A stretch of DNA of 64,000 nucleotides from assembly GCA_029204225.1 (NCBI GenBank), contig CM055092.1, positions 71,117,472-71,181,471 on the forward strand, given 5' to 3'. Of the stretch, positions 49,789 to 62,914 are shown one piece after another (position 1 is the first letter of the stretch; each line of letters opens with the position of its first letter). The notes beneath the pieces are model-generated. The model saw only the letters and a list, made by a program, of their open reading frames with translations, was not told where the DNA came from and did not search any database. Both the position numbers and the translations under genes were made by a program. Source of the stretch: Diphasiastrum complanatum (taxonomy: Eukaryota; Streptophyta; Lycopodiopsida; Lycopodiales; Lycopodiaceae).

Positions 49789-50766
49789 TGTGAAAAATGC
49801 AAAAATAAGCTTGGTAGAGGCCAAAAATCTTGTATATAGATAAACACACATGTGTGGAGCCTGTTCCCACGTGTGAAAATAGTTTACTTGTCATGTACCA
49901 TAATCATACAGGTTGTACATATGATTTAATTCAAGTTCTAGTAGCTAAAAAGGCCAAAAACTAGTTTTCCAGACATATGACACATGGCATCAATCTATTG
50001 CTTGCATGAGCCAAATCCTTTGGTTAGGTGTCACATCCCATGTGTAGAGGACAACTCGCATGTGTGGAATAAGCTAAAGTAGACGAATTTTGACTTCTAG
50101 AAGATTTTCAAGTAGATCTCCATATAGAAGGAAAATGGACCAAAAGTGCTCAAAATAGAAGGTTTTGTCCAAGTGTCAATTTTGCATGATGAATCATCAT
50201 ATGACAAAGCACCTTCACACATGTGGGATCAAAGGGACGATCAGTATCACGATCTCCCACTTATTGTATATTTGGCCATAGGCCTACAAAATCTCAAGTT
50301 AGGAAAATACTACTAGTTGACAATTTTTCACAAATCCACAGGACGAAGCACTTTCCATGCCATAGTGATCCATTTTTTCAGCCTGCTAATGTAGTCAGAT
50401 CTCTAGTCAGTATTGACGGGGAGCCACATTTGGCCATAATCAGTGTGAGACACCAATCTTGGTTTTGGAAGCAATTTTGAGTGATTCTCTCCTTTTGTCT
50501 ACATTTGTTTTGATTGTTTTGAGGTTCTATCAATGTGTACTTGATTTTCAGGTTGGAGTCCATACTCAGACAATGTTTCACACGTGTGAAACCATAAAGT
50601 ACACTTACCTTCAATTAATGATTGTTCGTGTTAGGATTTTGTGTCTAGAATTGATCTAGATTGATCTTAATATGAAGTAGATTGATAGATCAATTAATCT
50701 GACAACCAATCCCTCTTGAGGATCAGATTAGGATCCACTCTTGGTCCTTTTTGTACTTTTTCTACA
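49789..50766 (+). repeat. 3' LTR of the non-autonomous element, with insertion
   Basis: 978 bp, about 147 bp longer than the 5' LTR because the segment at about 50268-50425 replaces the TATA region, leaving a duplicated catttggccata at its edges. Confidence 0.88.
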
Positions 50767-50767
50767 A

Positions 50768-51011
50768 TCCCCCAGTTCTTGAATGGTGCAAGAGACAGGA
50801 TTGGTGTCAACGGCCAATTCATTGCCTTTGTAGGCTTACCAGATCTTTGGCATGGATCACATGATCGAATATAGTTTGATACATCCTTGAACATTGTTGG
50901 CCACCAATACTTGGCAGTCAATATCTTATTAATTGTATTCTTCAAAGCAAAATGTCCACCAGCATCTTCCGAGTGTAAGGCTTTAACGACCTTTTTAATG
51001 TCTTCAGTTTC
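50768..51011 (-). pseudogene. Gypsy integrase N-terminal zinc domain
   Basis: Minus strand: KKVVKALHSEDAGGHF, KILTAKYWWPTM, IRSCDPCQRSGKP (HHCC zinc finger), to APFKNWG at the insertion point. It abuts the integrase core at 45358 on the other side of the inserted element. Confidence 0.87.
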
Positions 51012-51275
51012 GAGATATCTTTAACGGTCCCATTAAGAAAAGCGGTCTGGACATCCATTTGATGGACTTCGAGATCTGCTGCAGCTGCTTGACAACTAGG
51101 TTGAAGGTCTCGGAATAGTCCTTTGAATCTGGGAATAGCCTTTGGCAACCATCCTAGCTTTGTACCGATTTAACCTTCCTTCAACATCATACTTCACCTT
51201 GAATATCCATTTGCATGGAATCAAATTTTTGTCCTTTGGCAGCTCAGTGACTGTCCACATTTGATTCTTCATCTA
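51012..51275 (-). pseudogene. Ty1-copia reverse transcriptase fragment
   Basis: Minus strand: TELPKDKNLIPCKWIFKVKY, NRYKARMVAKGYSQ, LEVHQMDVQTAFLNGT, in two frames. Only about 260 bp, wedged between two gypsy fragments. Confidence 0.82.
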
Positions 51276-51976
51276 AAAAAAGAATTCTGTGTCCATTGCT
51301 GCTTTCTATGTCCGATCGAGATTGTCAGTGACCGGGGTACACACTTTGTTAATCAAACAATAAAGTGTTTATTGGAAGATTTTTTTGTTCTACACAGATT
51401 TAGTACTCCTTCTTACTATCCCAGAGGGAATGGCCAAGCTGAATCTTGCAATAAGATTCTCTGCACTATTATGACGAAAACAGTTGAAGCAAGTCGGTCT
51501 GATTGGGAACATAAGCTGTATGCAGCCTTATGGGCATTCAAAACCCCTTACAAAAGTAGTACAAATCAAACACTCTTTCCACTGATTTATGGTCAAGATG
51601 TTGTCATGTCGATTGAATTTTTAATTCCATCTTTACACACAGCGACAACAGAACGGTTAAATGATGATAAGTCCTTACAACTACGTCATGAAGCGTTGCA
51701 CAAATTATGTGAAACACGAGGCAGTTCATGCGTTAGCAGCAAAGAAAGCCCGCCACAAGGCATGGCACGATCGTCCATTGCACAAAAAGGATCTGAAAGC
51801 AGGAGATCTTGCACTGATGTACAAAACCAAGCTGATCAAGGGAAAATTGAAGTTTATCGGTGAAGGCCCGTATAAAGTGAACTAAATCCTGAATTATGGA
51901 GCATTGATTCTTGAGGACTTGGACGAAAAACGATTTGATACTCTTGTGAATGGCGGCCGATTACACAAGTTTTGAC
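51276..51976 (+). pseudogene. Gypsy integrase core and C-terminus
   Basis: IEIVSDRGTHFVNQTI, YYPRGNGQAESCNKIL (second D and E of DDE), SDWEHKLYAALWAFKT, then a frameshift at about 51715 to KAWHDRPLHKKDLKAGDLAL and KFIGEGPYKV, ending NGGRLHKF. First catalytic Asp deleted. Related in layout to the minus-strand integrase ending GSRLKKYYL. Confidence 0.85.
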
Positions 51977-52802
51977 AGCCTGCTCCACCAGTTCAGCAAG
52001 CATGATCTAAATGATTTTTTATTTTTAATTGTTTTTCAATTTTTTGTTTTCAATATTTATTTGTTAAGTTTTGTTTGGAAAAGACAGAAAAAAAAAATGA
52101 AGAAAGATTGATGAGCAAAAGACAGAAAAGTCATCAGAATGGAAAAAGAGGAAGGAAAGTATTTTCAAAAGACAATTTTTTTATGGAAAATGACTTATAC
52201 GATCACTGTTTCGATCATAAGTTGCCTATACAATATTGGAAACCTTCGTTGATCTTTCAGATTGTACATCCACTTCAGATATATCTATATTGAGATGGCG
52301 AAGGTTCTTTTCCAAAAAAAAGTTTTTTTTTTTGAGTTAGGCGAATGATCGACAATATGCCATTTTGGGAACCTTCGTCGAGCACCTTACTCTCCTTAGA
52401 AACCTTTGCTGACATGCTAGATGGTCTTAAAATGTCAAAATTAGGTTGGCCCTATGTTCAGATCTTGAAAATTTGCATTTATGACAGTACTTGGGCGAAG
52501 GTTCATCCTTCGCCAACTCTGGAAAATGTTCGCCGGATGGCTTCAAAGTCTCAAAAACCTTCGTCGAGATTTTTATAGCCTACTTGCACAATATTGTACA
52601 AGCCTGCAAATTTCTGTTCAGAACTGATCAGCCAAACTAGTATTCAGTGTAATGGACCCTCCAAATTCACCTATAAGTTGGCTGAATTCGATTCATTCCT
52701 CACTTGTGCTAGTGAAGCTTTTGCCAAATTATCTAGCGACCAAAGCCTTCAGAACTTTCTGAACTGTTTCTGATATACACTCACTCGTATTACTTTCTAT
52801 TT
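51977..52802 (+). other. Spacer between integrase and accessory ORF
   Basis: AT-rich with short frames and recurring ccttcg(t/c)cg / cgaaggtt words around 52240-52570. No gene; it could carry an internal promoter or splice site for the accessory ORF. Confidence 0.4.
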
Positions 52803-54010
52803 ATGTTCATCATGTCTTCCACAGATACATCTCATTCGCCTCGTTATACTATCCATCGTGATGTCCCATCTGCAACGAATATCATGATCCTTCCTAGCAC
52901 AAGCATGGTCACTCAGTGGATGACCCTTGCGAAGCCTCTGCTTACTGCAATGGGTATTCATGAGAGAGCCTTCTCAGGGAGAATAAATATGGATTTTATC
53001 ACTCTTGCCTTCAGTACTTGGAAGGAGGAGAAATCCAAGTTTTATATTACTTTCTAGGGAGCCACACACAAGGTGCGTGTGTCTGAGGCCACCCTTGCTG
53101 CCATAGGGATAGCATCTGGTACCCAAGCCTCACCAAACCATAAGCAAGCCAAACAGACTATTAAGCCTTATATTGACGTTACAAATGATTTCCATTGGAC
53201 CAATGACGGCTACCTCCTAGAAGCCATTAATGAGTCTGCCATACACGCCGCTGCTCAGCTCCTTAGCAAATTCCTGATGGTTGGCAACCTCAGGAAAGAT
53301 CGCATTACTTCTCAGATATTGCATAGGATAGTTGAGTCATATGTCAAGATAGCCAAGGCCCCTCTGGAACCATATAACTGGTTCAAGACCGTTTTTGGAG
53401 AGCTCAAACGAGCCATAAGAGCAATACCAAGCAGCAGTTTGTTGTTGGCCCCTTGTTATCTCTCCTAGTAGCCTCTCACCTTGAAAATAAAATCCATGGG
53501 TTTCGCCTGGATTCTGTGCTTTCTATTTATGAAGAAGCACCAGTCGAATCATCTCAACAGGCCTCCAGCTCACTAGGCAGACATCGTCAGCTCCACTTTC
53601 ACCCCTTGCTGCTATTGGCACTGAACTACCTATTCCCCCCACCTCTGATGCTTCCCTCGCCTCTACTTCCTCTCAAGGACAGTCTGTGACCATTGGGGCT
53701 ACCATTCCCATCACAGCTGCCCAGGCTGCCTCACCCCCACACACAGAAGTTGTTTCCCCAAACACTCAATATTTCATGGATATGTTCGATGATTTCGACC
53801 CCCTTGGGGCCTCCGAAGTTTTTGGAATGCCCCAGAGCCCTGCGCCCTTTGAACTCCAATCCCCTGGAAGAGGATTCGAACAATTCCATGATACTACTAC
53901 TGGTATTTTCAGATACCCCAGCAATCTCAAGCTGAAGCAAATGAAAGCCCACAATAACTGCATCTCACAGGTGTCGTGGGACCGTCACCAATTTTGGTGG
54001 GGGATACTGC
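52803..54010 (+). pseudogene. Accessory ORF of the gypsy element, N-terminal part
   Basis: Frame from ATG at 52803 with TAG at 53055-53057, then open to 53468; shifts at about 53450 and 53600 carry it on through VTIGATIPITAAQ to the LTR. Helical N-terminal domain (TQWMTLAKPLLTAMGIHERA, AAAQLLSKFLMVGNL, PYNWFKTVFGELKRAIRAI), then a Ser/Pro/Thr-rich spacer. At about 53862-53905 it matches 57929-57975, where the longer copy continues; here the rest is deleted down to the last few codons before the LTR. Confidence 0.7.
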
Positions 54011-54740
54011 TGTTGGAGGGTTTGCGGATCCTAAGGCAATCCTAACCCCAGTTAATAAGTGAGAGAGATTTGGCACCCTGAGTGTGTAAGTCCAACCCGA
54101 TGATCACATAGTTATTTGATTAGTTACAAGTCAATAAAAGGACTTTAGGCTTTTTTGCGGGACTTTTAATGTCGCAGGGCCTAAATGTCAAGTTAGTGAA
54201 TAAAGTTGGGTTTTTTTCCAATTTGGATGGTTCCCACTCTTTTTTAAATTTGAATAGTTAGGGAGGCATAAATGGTCCAATAGGATTCAGAGGCCAGGGT
54301 CCTCCTCTCTACTATAAAAAGATACCAACTCGAGTTCCTACATATGTTTCATTTCTTCATTTCAATAAAGCAGATTGGTTCTCTTGTGAAATGGATTTAT
54401 GAATGTCCTTGCTTTCTATCACTTTTCTTCCATCTCTCATGCTTTCTTTGGATTTTGCTAATTGTTGGATTTGATTGTTATTGGGATTTGCATGTTATTA
54501 TACTTTCTGTGAGGGAGAAAGAGAGAGAGAGAGAGAGAGTAATCTATCTTGTTGTGGATCTAGTGTCAGTGGATGTAGTATTAATGCTTAGGGTTAATGA
54601 ATGTTAGAGTTAGATGTGAATCTTCCATTCATGCTAAAATTTGAACTATACTATTTCTCTCATGGGAACGAATCTATGCGTGACAACTAACTTCATCTCT
54701 TTGATGCTAGATTGATTAGATCTTGGGTTGAGGTTAGGCA
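54011..54740 (+). repeat. Gypsy 3' LTR (copy 1)
   Basis: TGTTGGAGGG...GGTTAGGCA, closely matching 59791-60538. TATA box ctataaaaag near 54312; a (GA)n run at 54516-54539. Confidence 0.88.
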
Positions 54741-54744
54741 AGGA

Positions 54745-57640
<2,896 letters not shown>

Positions 57641-57896
57641 CTTTGTTAGCCCATGAATCGACGTAAAGTAAGGGTTTGGTACTATTCCGACCAAAGGATA
57701 GTCGGATTTACACCTCAAGGATGCATAGAGAGAGATTAACGAAACATAGCTCCTTTTGACGGTCAAGACCAAACCTTTTTAACTCTTTATTCATAAACTA
57801 ACAAGGTAAAACATAGCTAAAAAGTATATAGTACTCAAAAAGCATCATAAAGCAAAACCTATTTCAAGACATCATCTAGTTGGTACCTGCCACCAT

Positions 57897-57928
57897 TTGT
57901 GTGTGTGTGTGTGTGTGACTGTGTGTGC
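57897..57928. repeat. (GT)n microsatellite
   Basis: GT run with one interruption (gtgactgtgtgtg), at the border between the RT element side and the gypsy accessory ORF. Confidence 0.95.
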
Positions 57929-59742
57929 CCCCTTGGATGAGGATTCGAACATATCCATGAATCTACTGTTGGTGTTGAAGATGTCAGCCATCAATCTCAT
58001 ACGGAAGACAGTCCAGCCGCACTTCGGGTCGACAAAGCTGTAAAATCACCAAAATAGTTCGACGTCACAGTGCCTGAAGGGTTTGAAGAGGAAGACCTTT
58101 TTGAAGAAGAAGACGTAGTGGCACCTATTCCAAGCCAACCAAGGATAGCTCCATCAGGTCCTCCTGCTGCTGTCGCCTCCACAACCGTCGATTCTAGGGA
58201 TGCTCTAGGTTTGGTTTCAAGCCTTTCGCAAGTGATCCAGTCGATGCTAGATAAGAAGAAAAAAATGGAACAGAGAATCTCTGATCTGGGGTCTGAAAAC
58301 ACTCTGATCAGCTAGAAACTTGTCCAGTTGGATCGAGAATTGAAGATTTCCAAACAACACGAAGACAAGGCTGAAACCGAAAAGAAGTTGGCCCAGCAAC
58401 AAGCTGATTGCTTGGAAGAATACATCAGCTCCCTGCAAAACGCCCTGACAACCGCACATGATCAGGTGGATAAAGCCGTGCATGTTGCAAAGCAACAGGT
58501 GCAGCTGCTGAAGGGGCCATTACAGATGGCTGAACAAGATCGCACGCGGCTTCAAGATGAACTGGATGCGACACCCTTGGGCGTGATGCGTATCTTCAAA
58601 CACAAATACCAGATCATCCGGTCACACCGACGGAGATTGCGTATTTGTTTAAGAAAGTGGAGACATACAAAGTGGCCCTTCAGGGATTTCAAGGCCGCTT
58701 TGGCAGGTTTAAAAGAGTAGCTTCAACCGAGTTGTCAAAGGCTAAAGAGACCATCATCGCCTATGAAAAAGCAGCCGCTTGAGTGTTGGAAGCCGGACCA
58801 CAAATCCCCGTACCGATCATGCCGCAATTCTCCATTCCGCGCCAAGAAGCCATACCAATGGATACAGGGGTTGATTCAAGCATGGACCAGGGGGGAGCTC
58901 CAGATATAGCAGATCAACCACCAACCATACCGGCAGTACAAGCGGGTCCATCTTCATCAAGGACACCACCTCTATTCAGAAGGCCCATCAGCGTCGAGGA
59001 CCAGATCCAGACCTTCTTAAAGCAACATCTGCATGAGTCCTCGCGTGGTGGATGAGTTCTGAAGTTTAAGCCTCCGAGATCGAGGCCGGCAAAGAGTTGG
59101 ACAAAATACCTGCATTGGGAGAGTAGTCAGCATGGAGAATCATGATTTTTGAGAAAACTCCGGAATCACTTAGGAGCTACGTCGTCAGCCCTCGCCAATT
59201 GCGGGTAGATCCCTATTCCATGCCAATGCCGTGAAGAAATAAATGGAAAGATTTGGGATTGGCTATGGACAAGATCGCCATCCATACGCCCAATTGGCCA
59301 ATCATCCATCTTACAACTGGAGCATCTCAGTGGATTTCCACCGTGCCTTACAAGCCTATCAACGAGAGTATGTCCACTCTCTAGAACCAACGGTGAGACA
59401 ATCGACAATGTTTGCTGAAGATCTAACTCTGTTGGCGTCATTGGCAACCAGATGGGACGATTGTCTCCCTCCTCTGGCATTCGATCCAAATAAGCCGATG
59501 GCCTCAGAGCAAATCAAAGATCAGTTGTTGGTTGCTCGTTTATATTTTTGTGTGACAATGATTGGAGGCTCCTGGGAATCACGCTTCACATCATGGACAA
59601 CATCCAAGTGGATTGCCGGAGCCCACCATTGTTTCCTGCCACACAATTTGGATTTTGATACTGCACGCCTCAATTTTATGGAGAAGGTGCAACATCATTT
59701 AATCAATATTCGGCGCGAAGCCAATAAAAGTCCCCAATAACT
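57929..59742 (+). pseudogene. Gypsy accessory ORF, coiled-coil and C-terminal parts
   Basis: Starts at sequence matching 53862. An acidic stretch (GFEEEDLFEEEDVVAP), then a coiled coil at 58200-58720 (LSQVIQSMLDKKKKMEQRI, TEKKLAQQQADCLEEYISSL) with TAG at 58313-58315; a Pro/Ser-rich linker at 58783-59055; and a C-terminal domain at 59243-59740 (SISVDFHRALQAYQREYVHS, EQIKDQLLVARLYFCVTMIG, LNFMEKVQHHLINIRREAN) ending just before the LTR. No family recognised. Frame changes show decay. Confidence 0.7.
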
Positions 59743-59790
59743 GCATATTGCAAGTGTCATGGGACCGCCACCAATTTTGGTGGGGGATAC

Positions 59791-60538
59791 TGTTGGAGGG
59801 TTTGCAGATCTCAAGGCAACCCTAACCCTAGTTAATAAGTGAGAGGGATTTGGCACCCTGCGTGTAAGTCCAACCCGATGATCACACAGTTATTTGATTG
59901 ATTAGGTAAAAGTTAATAAAAGGACTTTAGGCCTTTTTGCGGGACTTTTAATGTCGTAGGGCCTAAATGTCAAGTTAGTGAATAAAGTTGGGTTTCCCTC
60001 CAATTTTGATGGTTCCCACACTTTTTTAAATTTGAATAAAAAGAGAGGCAAGACTGGACCAATAGGATTCAGAGGCCAGGGTCCTCCTCTCTGCTATAAG
60101 AAGGGACCAACTCGAGTTGCTCCTCATGTTTATTTCCTCATTTCAATAAAGCAGATTGGTTCTCTTCTGAAATGGATTGATGAATGTCCTTGCTCTCTAT
60201 CACTTTTCCTCCATCTCTCATGCTTATTTGGATTTTGCTAATTGTTGGATCTGAGTGTTATTGGAATTGTATGTTATTATATTTTTCATGAGAGAGAAAG
60301 GAAGAGAGAGAAAGAGTAAGCTATCTCTGTTGTGGATGTGTAGTGTTAAGGGATTGTAAGTGTTAAGGGATGTGTAGTGTTAAAGAGTAGGGTTAATGGA
60401 TGTAGAGATATATGTGAATCCTCCATTCATGTTGAAATCTGAACTAAACTATCGTTCTCATGGGAACGAACCTACGCGTGACAACTAACTCCATCTCTTT
60501 GATGCTAGATTAACTAGATCTTGGATTTAGGTTAGGCA
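59791..60538 (+). repeat. Gypsy 3' LTR (copy 2)
   Basis: TGTTGGAGGG...GGTTAGGCA after the purine tract ggtgggggatac. TATA-like ctataagaag near 60094. Followed by AGGAA, as is copy 1. Confidence 0.88.
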
Positions 60539-60872
60539 AGGAATCTTCGGATGTAAGGCCTTTGTACACATTCCTAATAAAGAGAGACGTAAATTTGATG
60601 TAAAAGCTATCAAGTGTATATTCCTAGGATATGATGAACGTGTGAAGGGCTATAGATGTTTTGATCCAGTGGAAAACAAAATCCATGTAAGCCGTGATGT
60701 TATCTTTGATGAATCCAAGATGTATGAAGAGGCTGAGAAGATAGACACATCCAGTGGAAAAGATGGTATAGGGAGGATACCTCCTGATGATAATCCATTC
60801 ATTGACCTTCCAAGTGATGAACATGAGGATACATCTCAAGATACTACTTATTTCTTATTTCTCTCTCTACAA
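60539..60872 (+). pseudogene. Ty1-copia integrase C-terminal fragment
   Basis: FGCKAFVHIPNKERRKFD, CIFLGYDERVKGYRCFDP, KIHVSRDVIFDESK, then an acidic linker (SSGKDGIGRIPPDDNPF). The gypsy LTR copy 2 cuts it on the left. Confidence 0.85.
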
Positions 60873-62290
60873 ATATGAATGTTCATTTGGAGGATGTCTT
60901 ATTTATTCCATCTATTACCAAGAATTTACTTAGTGTGAGTCAAATGCTAAGTAAAGGCCTCAAGGTGGAGTTTGATGGAGATGCTTGTTTGATCAAAAGA
61001 AAGGATGTCTTGATTGGAAAAGGTAAAAGACAAGGGAAGTTGTTCAAACTTGATGCTTGTGTTATTGCTAACCAAGTTGGATGTGTTGCAAGGGAGCAAA
61101 TTTCTATTCAAGAGGTTTGGCACAAAAGGATGGGACACCTCAACTTCAAGTCTTGGAGGTAATGGCAAGGAAGAAGGTTGTGATTGGTCTTCCAAGTTCC
61201 TTAAGTAATGTCAAGCATGTTTGTGAGTCTTGTGCTTTGTCTAAGTCACATAGACTACCTTATACTAGATCTATTTCTAGATCTACAAAGCCTTTTCAAC
61301 TTGTACATTCGGATATTCATGGATTTACTACAATTAGCAATAGTGGAGCTAAGATGTATGTAACATTTATTGATGATTTTAGTAGATTTTGTTGGATCTA
61401 TCTACTAAAGAGCAAGGATGAAGTGTATGATGTCTTTGTCAAGTTCAAGAATGCAAGGGAGAATCAATTTTCCACAAAGATCAAGTGCTTGAGAGGTGAC
61501 AATGGTGGTGAGTACATATCTAACAAGTTCAAGGCCTTTTGTGATGAGCATGGGATCAAGAGGGAGCATACAACATCAAGGACCCCACAACAAAATGGAG
61601 TGGATGAAAGGAAGAATAGGAGTTTATGTGAAAATGCTAAAGTTATGAGGTTAAGTGCTAATCTTGACAAACCATTTTGGGATCAAGCTTGGTTGTGTGC
61701 CAATTTCTTGTGCAATAGGTGGCCGAGTGCTATTTTGGATGGAAGGACACCTTTTGAGATGCTATTCAAGAGGAGGCCGAGTGTCAACTTTCTAAAAACC
61801 TTTGGATGCACATGCTATGTCAACATTACTCTTGATGATAGGACCAAGGAGGATCCATCTTCAAGAAGAGGTATTTTTGTTGGATATAGAAGGTCTACAT
61901 TCCTTCTACTAACAAAGTGATTGTTGGTAGAGTTGTCATTTTTGATGAGGGGAACATTCCAAAGGTGTCTTCAAGCATGATTGATGGTAGAGTGGATGGA
62001 TCTAGCATTCTTGATGTTGATGAGAAGGATCCTACTTTGGATGGTGATGATGATGGACCTTCATCAAGTCAAAAGCCAAGGAGAACATCAAGAGAAAGAC
62101 AAGTACCTTCAAGGCTTACATATGATCAAAAGGGTAAGCAAGTAGTTTTTGGAAATCATGTTGCTTTTCTAACCTCTTTGGATGAGCCTACAAGTGTAGA
62201 TCAAGCAAGGAAAGAAGAGGAGTGGGTCCAAGCAATGGACCTCGAGTATCGATCTCTTATAAAGAGTGGAACATCTTTTGGAGGATCTTC
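60873..62290 (+). pseudogene. Second Ty1-copia fragment: pre-integrase, integrase, linker
   Basis: EDVLFIPSITKNLLSVSQML, VWHKRMGHLNFKSW, frameshift at about 61140, then CESCALSKSHRLPY, LVHSDIHGFTT, FIDDFSRFCWIYLLKSKDE, CLRGDNGGEYISNK, PQQNGVDERKNRS: the DDE core is intact. Another shift near 61917 leads to the linker and EEEWVQAMDLEYRSLI, the usual RT start. RT is then absent. Confidence 0.87.
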
Positions 62291-62914
62291 TTGTGTAGAT
62301 GGTGCTATGCAAGTGGATGGATGTTATCTTGCTGTAAAGTCAAGTATTGGATCTGGAAAACAAAGTTTGTTCAATTACTTTGATGATCAATTTGAAGATC
62401 AAGAGGTTGATCTCAAAGCGCTTCAACTAGTCAAAAGGGAAGTTGGCAATTTGGAGCTAGTCAAGAGCATCAAAGGAGAGGTAATTGGCAAAGATGTTAT
62501 GGATCTGTTTTTGCAGCATATTGAAGACTCAAGTAAGTTCAGAGGAGCAGCAAGGAAGTGTTTTCAAGTCTACTTTACTTGTTCTATCTCATGTTTGAGC
62601 ATTTTCATGTGGATGTGTGCAAATTGTCAAGATATGGTAAAACTAGTTACATTGGTGAGCATTGTTTTGATGTTGGATTTGTACTAGAATTATTGGCTGG
62701 TTTTGCCGATGGAAATGAAGCTATTGGAGGTTCATTATGTCACTCACTCATGGTCAAGTCATCAAGGCTTGATGGTATCTTGAGGCAAGATGGAGATGGG
62801 AGCTCATTCATGGAGTATCATGGTGGATACATGGCAACAAAGGACAAAGGAGGAGGAGACATGCAAGCAAATGTTGATCACTCACATTTATTGGCTGTTT
62901 GCTGTATTTTTTAA
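62291..62914 (+). CDS. Unrecognised coding stretch replacing copia RT
   Basis: After LIKSGT the frame stays open for about 130 more codons but no longer resembles copia RT (VDGAMQVDGCYLAVKSSIGS, QEVDLKALQLVKREVGNLEL), ending at 62687. An overlapping frame 62558-62914 reads HFHVDVCKLSRYGKTSYIGE and GFADGNEAIGGSL. Either recombined element sequence or non-coding. Confidence is low that either makes a protein. Confidence 0.35.

Larger units (their letters stand above)
45361..50766 (+). mobile_element. Non-autonomous LTR retrotransposon with novel ORF
   Basis: LTRs at 45361-46191 and 49789-50766, flanked by ATCCT (45356-45360) and ATCCC (50767-50771). Starts TGTGAAAAATGC, ends TTTTTCYACA. Primer site TGGTATCAGTGCC at 46192; purine tract tttttgaggag before the 3' LTR. 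Inside: about 1.6 kb non-coding, a zinc-knuckle ORF and a long unrecognised ORF. No protease, RT or integrase is seen, so it must rely on enzymes of another element. Confidence 0.88.
41119..51011 (-). mobile_element. Minus-strand Ty3-gypsy with extra ORF, split by another LTR element
   Basis: Right to left on the plus map: integrase start (51011-50768), insertion of the non-autonomous element (45361-50766), rest of integrase (45358-44515), accessory ORF (43993-42701), purine tract TGAGGAAGGGGATA and a proposed 3' LTR 42374-41119. RT, protease and gag are absent; at 51012 an unrelated copia fragment begins. Confidence 0.82.
51276..54740 (+). mobile_element. Plus-strand Ty3-gypsy, 5'-truncated, with accessory ORF and 3' LTR
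   Basis: Integrase core to 51976, about 0.8 kb spacer, accessory ORF pieces 52803-54010, then an LTR at 54011-54740 starting TGTTGGAGGG after the purine tract ggtgggggatac. A second LTR of the same family at 59791-60538 has related ORF sequence in front of it. Confidence 0.82.

Noticed and set aside
45361-50766. Full autonomous copia or gypsy element between these LTRs
   Set aside because: I looked for protease, RT, RNase H and integrase motifs in all frames of the internal region and found none.
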